This document shows, piece after piece, positions 28,618-39,839 of a stretch of 64,000 bases of DNA. The DNA comes from Prorocentrum cordatum (Eukaryota > Sar > Dinophyceae > Prorocentrales > Prorocentraceae): assembly GCA_963575745.1 (NCBI GenBank), contig CAUYUJ010018540.1, positions 93,867 through 157,866 of the forward strand, given 5' to 3'. The notes under the pieces were generated by a model. It was not told the DNA's origin. It saw only the letters and a list, made by a program, of their open reading frames with translations, and did no database searches. Position 1 is the first letter of the stretch. Every line of letters begins with the position of its first letter. Both the position numbers and the translations under genes were made by a program.

Positions 28618-28960
28618 GAGACTGGAGACGAGGAGGAAGACGAGGACGAGGAGAAGAGGAGGAGGAAAAGGAGGAGGAGAAGTGAGGAGGAGGGAGGAGG
28701 CGGGAGGAGGAGGAACGAGGAGGAGGAGGAGGAGGAGGAGGAGGAGGAACAGGGGGAGGAGAAGGAGGGGGGCGGAGGGGGAGGAGGAGGAAAAGGGGGG
28801 GGGGGGCGAGGAGGATGGAGGAGGAGGAGGAGGAGGAGGAGGAGGAGGAGGAGGAGGAGGAGGAGGGGGAGGAGGGGGAGGAGGAGGAGGGGGAGGGGGA
28901 GGGAGGAGGAGGAGGAAGAGGAAGGAGGAGGAGGAGGAGGAACAGGATGAGGAGGAGCAG
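28618..28960. repeat. GGA polypurine tract
   Basis: About 340 bp of GGA/GAGGA units, opposite in strand bias to the CTC tract 130 bp to its left. Confidence 0.95.
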
Positions 28961-29441
28961 AATGAGGGTGAGTGAGTGAGTGAACAAGGAACAAGCGGCC
29001 TGAAGCCAGTCCAGTTGAGCTATCGCTCGGCGTCGGAGGCCTCCGACCCTTGGGAAGCCTCCTCAAAATCCCCCTTCCAGGGGCTCTTCGGGCCCCTCCT
29101 CGGCCCCCTTCCGCAAGAGGCGGCACCCATCAGCACGGATGGCTGGAAGGTCCCCCATCCAGGAAGCCGAAGGCCCTCAGCACCTCAGCTCGGGACGTCA
29201 TCCCCCCAAGGAACTCGCCCCCCGAAGCCCACCTCCCCCCAAGTCCTGAGCCGAGGCGCTAGGGGCAGAGTCAGCAGGGCCAAAAATTGCGGCAAGTCGC
29301 ACCCGAACCGCGTGCGGCACACCCTCAGGGGGGTTCAAGGTCAGGTCCTTCAGACCTTCCTTGCCGGACGGGTCCTTGCTAACCTTAATCTGCGCCAGCT
29401 GCCGCCTCAAGCCCGAAGCCGCACGCTCTCGGAGGCACGGC

Positions 29442-30656
29442 CTAAGAAAAGCTCGAATTGGCCGCTCCACGCCGAAAAAGGCCCCGCAAGCACAGCAGAA
29501 ATTGATGGCCTTTGCCATCCTCATGGCCCGACCGCGCATTAACAGTAGCATGCAGCATCGGGTGGCCGTTAAAAGAGTAACCCATGTCACGATAGGCCTC
29601 GAAACCCTCGCGATTGCACCGTGGGCACACACACACAGGCGCGGCAGCGGGGGCAGGAGCAGGAACGGCGTCGGGCTGCGCCTCGGGCGACGCCTGCGCC
29701 CGCCCTCTGCCTGCCGCATACAACTCCACCAAGTCATCATGGTCCCGGCAGGCCCCCCCGCCCCCCACCAACGCATGCAACCGCCCACTCCGCCGACCCA
29801 CCTCACGAGCGGCCTCGACCAGGCCACGCCAGAGGTGGTACTCACTCCCCTCCACTCCGTGGAGGGCGGCACCACGCTTCGCGAATTCGTCGGCGGCATC
29901 GTTGCCGCGCTTCTCCCAAAGAGTGGTGCGATCATTCTGCACGTCTACCATGCTGCAATGGGCCTTCGTCTTGCGGGCCGTGAAAGCATTCGGCCCAAAC
30001 GCCGCCCCGAACGGAGCCCACGTGTGGGCTCGGGGATTCTCAGTTCCCGACCCCGCTCCAGGGCCCGCCCGCAGCGTCGACGCCGTGCCTTTACAATCTA
30101 TATAGAGATCGACGGGCGGCAACGCAACTTGGGCCAGCATTCGCACCGCAAAATCCTGAGCCCCCCTCGACGACTGGAAGGGGACCTGGTCCTGCGGCAC
30201 AGGCCCATAAGCCGCGGCCAGAACCTGGCCAAACCTGTCACAACTGACAACTGACCAGCCAGCCCTGGAAAGCGCCCTGGCACTCGGAAAGAGCGCGGGC
30301 CCGTCCAGGAACAGAAGGCCAGACATGTAGCCCAACGCGGGCCGCTGAAACCAGTGGATCGTTTGCTGGTCAGGCCTACACTCGGGAAGCTCGAACACAG
30401 GGCTGGGATCCGGGAAAATGCCCCTGGCAAAAAGTTCCCCCGCTTCAAAACTCCAAGCTTTCACCCTCTGGGCCCGCCTCTGCAGGCCGGGAGAAACACG
30501 GTCCCGCCGCAGAGCGGCGTGGGCATCACACTCGAAACACCTGTGCCACAACGAGCCGTCTGGGTGCCCACGCGCTGTGCACGCCCCTGACGCTGCGTGC
30601 CCCCGTTTATGCAAGCGGGCCTGGGACCGCCGCGCCCCCGAGACCAGGGCCCTCAA
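29442..30656 (-). pseudogene. LINE RNase H region
   Basis: Open frame (no ATG at the listed 5' end, so it continues from upstream by frameshift). RNase H pattern: FLDGPALFPS, VDLYIDCKGTAS with the second Asp, FTARKTKAHCSMVDVQ, then KRGNDAADEFAKRGA, the classic 'R.GN..AD..A..GA' end. A downstream cysteine/histidine region (CPRCNREGF ... GHP ... GHQFLLC) may be an extra zinc site. RNase H removes RNA from the cDNA hybrid. Confidence 0.75.
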
Positions 30657-31291
30657 GGCCCGCTGCTGGCGCGAGGCCCAGCTCTGCGAAGTCCCGTGGA
30701 GCAGGGGCCCCAGGCTACTCCAAAAAATCGGAAACGTCCAGGGGCAAGAAAAGCCTTGAGCGAGAGCCTATCAGACTCGCGCCTCACTCCTTCCTCGACC
30801 AGTCTGCGCACCGCAGCTGGGCTCAGCCTGACTAGGTTCACCACGGAGCCCCCGTCAGTCGTCAACATCGTGGCCGAGGGGATGTCCCAGCCGATGCCCC
30901 CAACCATCAAGAGATAGACATCTGCTGGCGACGCTGCTGCTACCGGAGGCCGCCTGGACTCCGAACACCTGACACGGGCCAACTCCAGAGTCTTGTTGAG
31001 GATCGGGGGCTTGGGGCTACCTGCCCAGCACGCAGTGCCCCACTGGACTACAACCTGGCCCAGAGCGATAACCCATGGATCAACTCGACGACCGTCCCGA
31101 CACGAATGCATCCTGAACCCAATCGAGGCCCCCCGAGGATAACTGCCGAGACTCTTACAAGCCGCAACCCTCAGCTGGTGCAACTCCGCGGGCGGGGCCC
31201 CCGCCACGCATGCCCCCCACAGGGCGGAAGCCGCCGGGCCCCCTCGCTGGATCCATTTGATGTCCGCACCCGCTTCACGCAGGTTGACCAA
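30653..31291 (-). pseudogene. LINE RT thumb/connection region
   Basis: Frame between RT palm and RNase H; segments IKWIQRGGPAASALWGACV and SYPRGASIGFRMHSCRDG are in ordinary-complexity protein. It is out of frame with both neighbours, giving at least two frameshifts. Confidence 0.55.
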
Positions 31292-31440
31292 GCGCCTCGA
31301 AGACCGTGTAGCATTCTTCCAGCGTCCCCTGGTGATGCCTACTCTACGCAGCGCCCCGAGATTCGCATCCGTGCCGAGGTTCCGTGCTGCGTCGACTTTA
31401 CCTCAGGCTGGAAGGGACCACCGTCTCTCAAGGGCGCTCG

Positions 31441-32163
31441 CTAGCTCCGAGCCGCTGGCCAAGTACTTGCACTTCGACATGTGCACGGGGAGCTCGAGCT
31501 CGCCGAAAAAGAAACAAGGATGTGCTCCGCCGCCGCGGGCAGCTGGTCCGACACCAGCTGGCGGGGGCCGCAGCGCTGCAGAGTCACGTCGTCGACTACG
31601 TCACGCACCTGCACCTGGGGCCTGCCGTGGACCACCGAGGAGAGAGGGCCGATCAGAAGAAGCTTCGCTAGCGTCGTCGCTGCCGAACACCCCGCTATGA
31701 TAGCCCCCGTAGCCTGCAGAAAATCCGAGATCGCCCCATCATACACCAATGTCCTGAACCCCGAGTAGATCGTCAGACCCCTGAGAAGCTTCAAGTTGAA
31801 TCCGAACTGCCTGGCAGCCGCAAAAAGGTCAGCATGTCGCACATGCTCATCAAACTTCTTAAGATCTAGCAATACTGTCGCACTGTCCGTGCCGATCGCT
31901 CTGCAGAACGCGCCTAGCAAGTTGTGGAACCACCCGGCCCTCTCGCACGTCGTCGTGGGCCCGCTCCCCCAGAAGAACTCCACGTTGTGAGCCCTCTCCC
32001 ACTCCCTACACAAGGGTTGTCTGAGCTTACTCCAGAGTTTCATAAACAGGCACAGTAGCCCGATGGGCCGAGATCCTCCTTCTGGTTTCGGAATAAAAAC
32101 CATATTGGTAACCGGCTCTATCATCCAAGACGGGCGATCCTCGAAGGCCTGGATAATCCTCAA
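31441..32163 (-). pseudogene. LINE reverse transcriptase, fingers and palm
   Basis: Motifs: VFIPKPEGGSRPIGLL, motif A TVLLDLKKFDEHV, motif B-like GAIIAGCSAATTLAK, motif C VRDVVDDVTLQ with VVDD at the catalytic pair. The downstream ~40 codons run out of register. It copies LINE RNA at the nicked target. Confidence 0.8.
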
Positions 32164-32923
32164 GACCCTGACCTGGCACTCCAGGGGCAGCTGTAGAATC
32201 GAACATAGGGTGGAACTGGTCGCAGCCGAGCCCTCTACCTTCAGAGTAAGACCTACAGCAGTCCTGGAAAGCCCCCAAGGATATCGGGGGAAGCCGGCTA
32301 TCGCCTATGCCCCACGAATCAGGGCCCACCGCTTCGCGCCCAGACGGCGCCCACATCGGCAGCCACTCGTCGAGGAGCTGGGCTACGGCATCATGTCCGT
32401 TCACAGGGGGGCCCGAGGGATCCAGGACGTTGGATGGGGAAGTGTGCCTTTTCTCGGCATAGGCGCGCGCAGCCTTCCCCCCTTTCAACGCCGCTTCTTT
32501 AGCCCAGGTCCTCCACTTGCGCCCGCGCTCGCGCGCATCCACGCGCTGCGAACAGGGGGCGAAGCTGGCCAGCTCCGCCCACAGCTCGTCGTCTGGCTGC
32601 GACACGCCCTCGCTGATCTGACCGATCAAGGCGCGCAGCTGCTGCTCGCGCGGGCGCTCCACGCCCTCCTGCTGCTTCTGCGGGGCCGGGGGGTCCTCGG
32701 CATGCATGGTACCTATCATGTCCAGAAGTGCGCTAGCCCAGCGCGAGGCCACTCCCCAGCCCCGGCGTCCAAGAGAACCTGCAGAAAGCTTCGAGCCCCT
32801 GAGGGCCAAGCTCTGAAAGGCCATCCAGCACGTGGCCAACGGGCTGAACCTCCGACGAGCCTCTCGACCCCAAAGGGTTTGCAGGGGCACCACCGACACC
32901 CGAGGACCCAACCCGCGGCCCAT
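32164..32923 (-). pseudogene. LINE endonuclease-to-RT linker
   Basis: The ATG-initiated frame 32027-32923 gives a polar linker (QLRALIGQISEGVSQPDDELWAEL and RKWRTWAKEAALKGGKAARA, each shortened here) similar in place and make-up to LINE linkers. Ends out of frame in the RT. Confidence 0.5.
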
Positions 32924-33231
32924 GCACGAACCACGCTGCTCATCAGGGACGTCGTGGAAGACCCCAGCCAGGCGGCCTCCGAATTGTTACACAATTCCCG
33001 AACGGCTCCAGGAACATCAGCAAGGACCTCGTCGGGCCCGAACCTCCAGTCGGCCAACGTCGGGGCCAAGTGCGGGCCGATACAAGGGGCCACTGGGAAC
33101 TTCTTGAACATCTTCGGCTTCATGAACGAGGCCGCCCCCAAGAGATCCTTGAAGACAGCAATCACCGGTACGTGCGGCGACGACGGGACCGACTCGAGGG
33201 CCGCGACCTTGTGGATGCAATGCCTGAGGAC

Positions 33232-33940
33232 CTAATCACCTACGAAGAAGTCGATCTCACTCTCAACCGTGACCCACTTCTCTGTCCCGTCCTCCTCCAC
33301 CTCCTTGTGCCTACTGACGCGCGTGGGCACTCTCGGCTGGAAGATAGCACCTACGACCGTGTTGAGCCACCCCGACTCGGACAACTCAGCTGGCGTGCAG
33401 TTCCAGTCGCCCTGGATCACCCACGGAGAGCCCTGGCCCAGGAGAAACACCGCCAGACCCTGGAGAAGCTCCCAGTTCGCAGGCCCCTTCGGGCCCTCCT
33501 TCACGTCCAGGTAGATCGACGCAACCAGCAGTCACCCAGGGAAAGCAGTGTTGATTTTGCGGACGACCACGCGGTGGCTGAACTGCTGAAGGGGCCCCTC
33601 CAGAGCCACAGGGCACGAGGGGACGTGAGGCTGCACAGCGAGAGCGACTCCGCCTGAGCACTCTGTCGGCCCAGATCCCGTCGCAGCAGCGCGGCCTAAC
33701 TGGACTGCAAGACGATGGTTGCCCCCCCAGCCGTGGGCCCGCTCCTCGGCCGCATGCACCTTCAGCCTGGTCCCCTGGATCGCGAAAACCTGAGGCGGGG
33801 GAACCTCGCCGCCCACGAGCTGCTTCGCCAAACTGTGGCCGCTGTCGGCGCACCAGCCGTGGATGCCCTCAAAGCTGCTCCACGCGTTCGCATTCAGCGC
33901 GAAAAAAAAAGTTGCCGTCCTGCTTCGAGCTGTCGTCAGC
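33232..33940 (-). pseudogene. LINE apurinic-type endonuclease
   Basis: Read from 33940 leftward: NANAWSSF (motif with Asn), VFAIQGTRLKVH, where the catalytic Glu of 'QET' is now Gly, ECSGGVALAVQ, an in-frame TGA at 33532-33534, LLVASIYL, then WVIQGDWNCTPAEL (Asp/Asn pair) and SEIDFFVGD, the terminal Asp motif. The fold is clear but the lost Glu and the TGA inactivate it. It would nick target DNA. Confidence 0.75.
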
Positions 33941-34662
33941 AGGCCCGACTCTGACACAGGCAGCTCGTCGAACTGCTTGCCGCTTACGACCGTGATTCCC
34001 GACACCGCTACGGGCGCAACTTGGGGACGAAGGAGCATCGTGATACTCGCCAACCTGAACTGCGCGAGTCGCCCTCGAGCTGGTCCACCCCGGGCGGGCC
34101 CGTGGCGCCCGGCTGGGTCTGGGCCTCGCCAGCCGCCCCGCGGGCCGCCTCGCCCTGGCCCGAGCCCGAACGACTGGCCGATGCCGCAGCAGACAAGCTC
34201 GTACCTGTGCATGCGCCGTGGCCCTGCCCGCCCTGGCCCCCCGACCCCCCCCCCACCCCCCCCGCGACGCGACGCGAGGGTGGCGGCCCCAGTTGCCGAC
34301 TCCCCCGCGCCGCGGGGGAGGGGGGGGGGGCGAGGGGCTAGGGCAGGCCGCGGCCATAGCCGCTGAAGACAAGGGAAGCAGGCGCCCGAGACCCTCGAGC
34401 GGCTGCAGCGCGCGGCCAGGGGGGCGGCTGAGCGCAAGGCCGCTGAAGGCAGCAGGGATCCTGGCGGCGGTGCCGCTGCTGGCGCCGCTGGTGCTGCTGC
34501 TGCAGGAGGCGCTGACGGCAGCGGCCAAGCACGGGCTCCGCAGCCGCCGACAGCGGCCGACTTCGAGGGCTCGGAGTTCCATGCTGAGCTCAAGCGGGCC
34601 ATGGAAGGAGAGAACCCCGAGGCCGCCGTCGCGGAGTACTTGGCTGCGCACGCAGCCAAACG
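33941..34662 (-). other. Low-complexity GC-rich spacer in LINE
   Basis: Between ORF1 and the endonuclease. Frames are Ala/Arg/Pro-rich and no reading is preferred. Includes poly-C/G runs at 34245-34265 and 34315-34332. Confidence 0.4.
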
Positions 34663-35736
34663 TCAGCGCCTTTGACGAGGAGTGGCCTGTGCTGGGCAGC
34701 CTGCCCACTCGTCCTTCAGCGAGTCGTCGACGTCGGGGGGGGGGGGGGGGGGGGAACAGCCATGGCCTGCGAGAGGCAGCCACTCCTCGGCCGAATCCCT
34801 GCGCCAACCCACGTCGGGACTTGCGCCGCGAGGGAGCGGGGCCAACGAAGAGGGTGATGGCAGACGCGCGAGTTCTGCAGGTGCGTCGATTGGGCGTTCG
34901 GCTACTCCTTCTCGGCCGCCAGACTCACCCGACCCCTGTGCGGCTGGGGTCTCCGACCCCAGGGCAGCCCGTGCAGTGGGGCGGCTCCTAGTTCGTCGGG
35001 CTCGGCGTGCGCGAGCTCTCCAGATGGACTCGTCAGGTTGCGTGGGGTCCAAGCCAGCCATGCCGACAGCCACGGTGTCGTCCACATCCTTGAAGTTGAC
35101 CTTGTGGAGCATCTTCGTCTGGTGCTCAAGGTCCTTCCGCGCCTCGGCCAGCGACTCAGTGGCCTCGGCGATCCCCTTGAGGAGCTCCTGCTTCTGGATC
35201 TCGCACTGCTGGAGCCGCTCCTCGAGCTTCTCGACCTTACGCGTAGAATTTTCGACACGGTGTCGAGCAGCAAGCGCGGGCGGCGGCTTGGACTCGAGCT
35301 CCTGGACCCTGGCCCCCTCGACCTTGGCGATGAGCGCCGAGTCGATGCCGTGGCTCTTGAGGAAGCCGACGACCTGGGCGTGGGAGGGACCATCGCCGCC
35401 AGCAGCGGGCGAGGGCCGTGCACCTCCTCCTGCCCCGCCCCCGCCGCCGCCGGCTCCGCCCCCTTTCGCGAGCGCCGCCAGCTGCTGCTTGAGCTCCTTG
35501 ACCTCCTTGGCCAGCCGCGACTGGTCGCCGCCGCTGGAGCCACTGCCGCCGCGCCCCTGCGGTGGGCGCACCACCTTGGCTGCTGCAGCACGGGCGTCCT
35601 GCTGGACCCGCACTGGCGCGGCCCCTCCGCAACTGCGGCACTTGAGCCTGCTGGCCCAGTTGCCGCTCTCGCCGCACTTGCCACATCCCCAGACTGGATA
35701 CTTGGGGCCTGGCAAGACCTCTCTATCTGCGCCCAT
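34663..35736 (-). CDS. LINE ORF1, RanBP2-type zinc finger and coiled coil
   Basis: The frame is open from 35904, but the ATG at 35736 directly precedes conserved-looking sequence and is preferred. Residues ~13-40 give YPVWGCGKCGESGNW...KCRSCG, a W-x-C-x2-C-x10-C-x2-C RanBP2-type finger, a fold that binds single-stranded RNA or ubiquitin. Next come a Gly-rich region, two heptad-rich helices (SRLAKEVKELKQQLAALAK and STRKVEKLEERLQQCEIQK) and an acidic/Pro-rich C-terminus. ORF1 proteins package LINE RNA. The frame is intact to a TGA at 34663-34665. Confidence 0.65.
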   Translation of the reverse strand: MGADREVLPGPKYPVWGCGKCGESGNWASRLKCRSCGGAAPVRVQQDARAAAAKVVRPPQGRGGSGSSGGDQSRLAKEVKELKQQLAALAKGGGAGGGGGGAGGGARPSPAAGGDGPSHAQVVGFLKSHGIDSALIAKVEGARVQELESKPPPALAARHRVENSTRKVEKLEERLQQCEIQKQELLKGIAEATESLAEARKDLEHQTKMLHKVNFKDVDDTVAVGMAGLDPTQPDESIWRARARRARRTRSRPTARAALGSETPAAQGSGESGGREGVAERPIDAPAELARLPSPSSLAPLPRGASPDVGWRRDSAEEWLPLAGHGCSPPPPPPDVDDSLKDEWAGCPAQATPRQRR

Positions 35737-36025
35737 GGACAAGGCGCGCGCGCTGAACGTTTGGCTCGTGCCCACGAGCCGCTTCGAAGTAAGGAGGAGG
35801 AGGGAGGAGGGAGGGAGGAGGACGATGGCATGAAGAATTTTGGTTTCTGGAGCCCTGGTCTTCAGCTCGAAGATCCCAGGTTTCCGACGTCGTGGTTTGT
35901 GCACAGCGCGACCCCTGGTCTAGACCCATTACCAGGGCCAGGTTCGCCCCCTGTTGTTTTCTTTTGACGGTCCTGGAGCCCGCGAGGGCCACTCGAGGCC
36001 GAAAATTGAAAAACTCCGTCGATTG

Positions 36026-36191
36026 TATCACGACGAGGAGAGGTCTGGGATCGAGGAGCGAGAGTTCCCAGGCGTCTTGAATTTGACCTTGGGCGCCCGA
36101 CAGATTTTTATCACGACGAGGGGAGGTTTGGGATCGAGGAGCGAGAGTTCCCAGGCGTCTCGAATTTGACCTTGGGCGCCCGACAGGTCCC
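36026..36191 (-). repeat. Two 83-bp tandem monomers at the LINE 5' end
   Basis: Units begin TATCACGACGAGG at 36026 and 36109 and share GGGATCGAGGAGCGAGAG, TTCCCAGGCGTC and TTGACCTTGGGCGCCCGACAG with few differences. They lie upstream of ORF1, the position of promoter monomers in some LINE families. Confidence 0.75.
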
Positions 36192-36195
36192 TGGA

Positions 36196-36923
36196 AGTTT
36201 CCGGGGCCTTCTGGGGGCTCGCGGCAACCCCTGGGACGGGGCGAGGAGAAGCGACAGCTAGCGGCAGACGCAGCAGCATGCCGGGCAGCAGCACGACGGG
36301 CAAGACGAGGAAGACCTCCGCCTCCTCCCGTCGTGGCCAAAAAACTGTGGAACCATGTTCGGCCTCTGGGGGCCCCATCGAATCCTGGGATTGTCACGGC
36401 ACCACCCCGGATGCAAAGCCGGGCCAGGGGAATGGGCCCAGGCCTCTGAATGCCAACGCCGCAACAAAAATCGCGACGTCGGAGATCTGGGGAGGAGGAA
36501 GAATGAATGAACGAATGACCCTAGCGCCTGAGCCAGCAAGTCTCTCCTCTGACTCTCGAGTTCGCCTCAACCACGGTCATGTTAAAACGATCAGGTCAGG
36601 TCCCCTCCGGGCGCCCGTCGGGGCAGTGGACAAAAACCTTTCGCGGGAAAAGCTGCCTAGAGAAAGGCGAGCCTGTCGCCGACTGAAGGCGTGCCACTCT
36701 AGCCCTCTGGGAGCCCCTTGCTACCATCACACTCCCTGCCCCAGTTATGGAGGAAGGCTGGCAATAATAATTACACATAGCGAAAACTGGGCCAAACTGG
36801 AAGCGGCCTGCATGGACAAGCTCTTAGCCAAAGGCGCAGATCCCAAAGCACGGCACACCCCTCGACAAAATGGCACTGCACTCCAAAAGAGCACCGTTCC
36901 ATTGTCTCCTGGACCGTATGCTT
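36196..36923. other. Unassigned stretch
   Basis: Ordinary-complexity DNA. The plus-strand frame 36278-36925 (215 codons) has no recognised motif and I do not promote it to a gene. Confidence 0.35.
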
Positions 36924-36956
36924 AGGTCGGGCATGCCCCCCTATAGGGGGATGGTG
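36924..36956. mobile_element. MITE family, left-end fragment
   Basis: AGGTCGGGCATGCCCCCC then TATAGGGGGAT matches the left terminus of the TCGGGCGTGTCC MITEs; the rest is missing and the minisatellite-bearing element starts 19 bp later. Confidence 0.55.
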
Positions 36957-36974
36957 GGCGAAAAGTAAAACTCA

Positions 36975-38056
36975 AATCCCACCAGCCCTTTGGGCGTGAG
37001 TGGTTTAGGGAGCTCTCTCTGTCCTCAACCCCCCCTTCTTCCCCTTCGGGGAGGGGTTTACCCCTCCCCCTACCCCCTCCCCCTGGGCCTGGAGAGGGAG
37101 CCCCGCGGGTGGTCAGGGGGGTCTTTCTCAACTCCTGGGAGGGCCAAAAAACGACGCCCCTCACGAGGATTCTGTCCCCGACGGGGGGATGGAGAAAAAA
37201 CCCTCTCCTCTTCTGTGAAGCCAAAAACCTTGACTTTACTAGGTTTTTGGCCCCATTTTGGACTTCTGAGGGGGCAGCGCCCATCGTCCTTCACAGCAAA
37301 ATCATTGATGTTACGAAGGTTTTGGCCTCATTTTGTCCTTCTCAGGGGGCAGCGCTTCTTTGCGCTTCTGAGGTCGCAAGAGGCCCCAAGATGGCCCCAA
37401 GAGGCCCCCAGGAGGCTCCCAAGAGGCCTCCAAGAGGCCCCCCAGAGGCCCCCAAGAGGCCCCAAGAGGCCCCCAAGAGGCCCCCAAGAGGCCCCCAAGA
37501 GGCCCCAAGAGGCCCCAAGAGGCCCCCAAGAGGCCCCCAAGAGGCCCCCAAGAGGCCCCCAAGAGGCCCCAAGAGGCTCCAAGAGGCCCCCAAGAGGCCC
37601 CACGAGGAGCCCGAACGACTCACACCAGGGCGAGGGGCCCGAACGACTCACACCACGAAGAGCCCGAACGACTCACACCACAAGGAGGTTCCCGAACGAC
37701 TTACACCAGGACGAGGCGCCCGAACGACTCACACCACGAGGAGCCCGAACGACTCACACCCACCACGAAGAGCCCGAACGACTCACACCAGGAAGAAGGG
37801 CCCGAACGACTCACACCAGGACGAGAAACCACAAACGACTCAAACCACGAGGCGCGCTTTCTCTCCCTCCTCCTCCGCCTCGTCCTTCTCCCGCTCCCCC
37901 CACAAGGAGGATGTACAAGGAGGCGGGAGGAAGGAGTAACAGGGGAGATATGCGGGGCAGGCGGAAACACGCCTGAAAAACACGACTGTCGGCATGCTTC
38001 GCGAGAGTTGCTGTTGAGAGATGGGCTGGTGGGGATACGCGAAGCGTAAAGAATTA
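36975..38056 (+). mobile_element. Minisatellite-bearing insertion element, copy 2
   Basis: About 1.08 kb collinear with 17361-18362 from AATCCCACCAGCCC to CGTAAAGAATT. The AAGAGGCCCC block and especially the CCCGAACGACTCACACCA minisatellite are longer here. No coding capacity. Confidence 0.8.
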
Positions 38057-38104
38057 CCCCAGTGCGACCCTACCTAGGAGTTGGAGCCCCTAGGAAAGCA
38101 GCAT

Positions 38105-38780
38105 TAATTGCTATGCTATGATATGCTATGATATGCTATGCCATGCCATGCCATGCCATGCTATGCTGCGCTATGCTGTGTTATGCTGTACTATGCTGTG
38201 CTGCGCTATGCTATGATATGATATGATATGCTAAGCTATGTTATGATATATCATGTTGCGCTGTGTTATGATATGATATGATATGATATGCTATGCTAAG
38301 CTGCGCCATGCTATGATCTGCTCTGCTCTGCTATGATATGATATGATATGATGTGCTATGATATGCTGCGCTATGCTATGCTATGCTATGCTAGGCTACG
38401 CTATGCTTGGCTACGTTATGCTATGCTATGCTATGAGAATGCAGCGCTGCGCTGTGCTAAGCTAAGCTAACACTCTAGGCAGAGCCTAGGTAGGGAATTA
38501 CACCCATGCTAATGCTATGTGCGCTGTGCCATGCTGTGCTGTGCTGCGCTATGCTATGCTATGCTATGTTATCCTGCGCTATGCTATGATATGATGGGCT
38601 ATGCTATGATATGCTGTGCTGCGCTATGCTATGCTACGCTATGCTATGCTATGTTGTGCTCTGCTATGCTAAAGCTCAGCGAAGCTAAGATGAAGGTAAG
38701 CTAAGCCAAGATAAACCTGAGCTAAGATGAAGCTAAGCTATGCTAAGATAAAATAAGCTAAGCTAAGGTGAGATAAGCAA
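38105..38780. repeat. ATGCT pentanucleotide array
   Basis: Degenerate ATGCT/ATATG/GCTGC pentamers over about 600 bp, changing into AGCTA-type units after 38650. It is broken at 38473-38512 by a 24-bp sequence (CTCTAGGCAGAGCCTAGG plus TAGGGA) that recurs exactly at 38887-38910 and contains the palindrome CTAGGCAGAGCCTAG. Confidence 0.9.
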
Positions 38781-38912
38781 CGCTAAGCTAAGTGGACGTA
38801 ACTGGGGGAACCGCGGGGCGGATGCCGGGGGAACCGCCCGGGGCGAGTTACACTGCCCGGCCCCTTTAAGATAGAGGGTAAGAACCCTCTAGGCAGAGCC
38901 TAGGTAGGGAAA

Positions 38913-39012
38913 AATACCCCCCAAATGGGCAGAAATAGTCAAACAATAATCCCCAGACTAATTTTTGACTGGTTTTGAATATTTATCCTGTAGAGGGACA
39001 CGCCCGACTTAA
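38913..39012. mobile_element. MITE family, right-part copy
   Basis: AAATAGTCAAAC...TTTTTGACTGG core and right end CTGTAGAGGGACACGCCCGA are retained; the left terminus is replaced by GGGAAAAATACCCCCC. Confidence 0.6.
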
Positions 39013-39024
39013 CCGTATGCCAGC

Positions 39025-39112
39025 GAGAACAGTCGACGCAGGCAGCGGGAGACAGGGGCCACAAGCCGCGCAGCGTGAGCGCCCCCTGGCCGTGAAAGTC
39101 CCCTTCGCAAAA
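39025..39112 (+). repeat. Dispersed ~85-bp repeat, copy 1
   Basis: CGACGCAGGCAGCGGGAGAC...GGCCACAAGCCG...CCCTGGCCGTGAAAGTCCCC is collinear with 40105-40180. Both copies sit beside a CTC/GGA tract. Confidence 0.6.
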
Positions 39113-39256
39113 GGTCCTCCTCCTCCTCCTCCTCTTCCTCCCTCCTCCCTCCTCCTCCTCCTCCTCCTCCTCCTCCCCCTCCTCCTCCTCCTCCTCCTCC
39201 TCCCTCCTCCCTCCTCCTCCTCCTCCTCCTCCTCCTCCTTCTCCTCCTCCCTTCGC
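39113..39256. repeat. CTC polypyrimidine tract
   Basis: CCTCCT units between two CTTCGCAAAAGG sequences (39102-39115 and 39250-39262), so the tract looks like an expansion inside a short duplicated sequence. Confidence 0.95.
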
Positions 39257-39560
39257 AAAAGGGACGAAGCGAGAGCAATACGCAGTGGAAGCCAGTCCAC
39301 AAGAAATCCTCCGCAAAAAAAACCCGACCCTGAGACCCCAGGACGTACCGTGGTTTTTGCCGTGGGAGCGTCGTGCCTTCCACAGCACGATCATCGAGAC
39401 TCAAGAAGCCCAGGGCCCCGTGGAGGCAAGCAGAGGGTGTCTCTCCGCACGGGCCCACACTGCAGCCACCTCTGCCGTTCGACTGCAGGGGCCAAGGCGG
39501 GGGGCCAGAAGACGAGAACGCAGGGCTTGGAGCCACCATGTCACGGAACGCGCACTGTCA

Positions 39561-39724
39561 TGTTGGGCATGTCCTCCGGCAGGCGGAATTGGGGCGAAAA
39601 AGGAGAAATAGTCAAAAGGTACCCCAAAATGGTCAAACATAATAGAAACATCGTCGCCATTTTATTTTTCAAACAACAAATCATCATTGAATATTCCTCC
39701 TGTAGAGGAACATGCCCGACTTCA
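39561..39724. mobile_element. MITE (TCGGGCGTGTCC family), copy 4
   Basis: Left TGTTGGGCATGTCCTCCGGC, right CTGTAGAGGAACATGCCCGA, AT-rich core with AAATAGTCAAAAGG. TIRs pair imperfectly. Confidence 0.7.
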
Positions 39725-39839
39725 GCGTGCTGACAGCTGCCCGGCACGCTGCACGAGGCCTGCAGGAAAGCGCATCGTATACATAAATTACAGGTCACCT
39801 GTGGCCCCTGCACGGTTTCCCCCGGGGCCGTAAGCGACC

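Larger units (their letters stand above)
28970..36195 (-). mobile_element. Decayed LINE retrotransposon
   Basis: Minus-strand order: 83-bp 5' monomers (36191-36026), ORF1 with RanBP2-type zinc finger and coiled coil, apurinic-type endonuclease, RT, RNase H, and a ~470-bp 3' UTR. It ends near a short GTGAGTGAGTGA tract (28970-28985), a possible microsatellite tail. Domain order EN-RT-RNase H is that of I/RTE-like LINEs common in dinoflagellates. Several frameshifts and in-frame stops show it is dead. Ends are approximate; no target duplication was identified. Confidence 0.8.

Noticed and set aside
28290-29126. Long Arg/Glu/Gly or Ser/Leu/Pro frames
   Set aside because: Translations of GGA/CTC tracts.
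29442-35904. Plus-strand frames in the LINE region (for example 32063-33235, 34682-35833)
   Set aside because: They are antisense to recognisable RT, endonuclease and ORF1 motifs on the minus strand.
37109-37939. 276-328-codon frames in the second insertion element
   Set aside because: They translate the AAGAGGCCCC and GAACGACTCACACC minisatellites, differ in length between copies and lack motifs.
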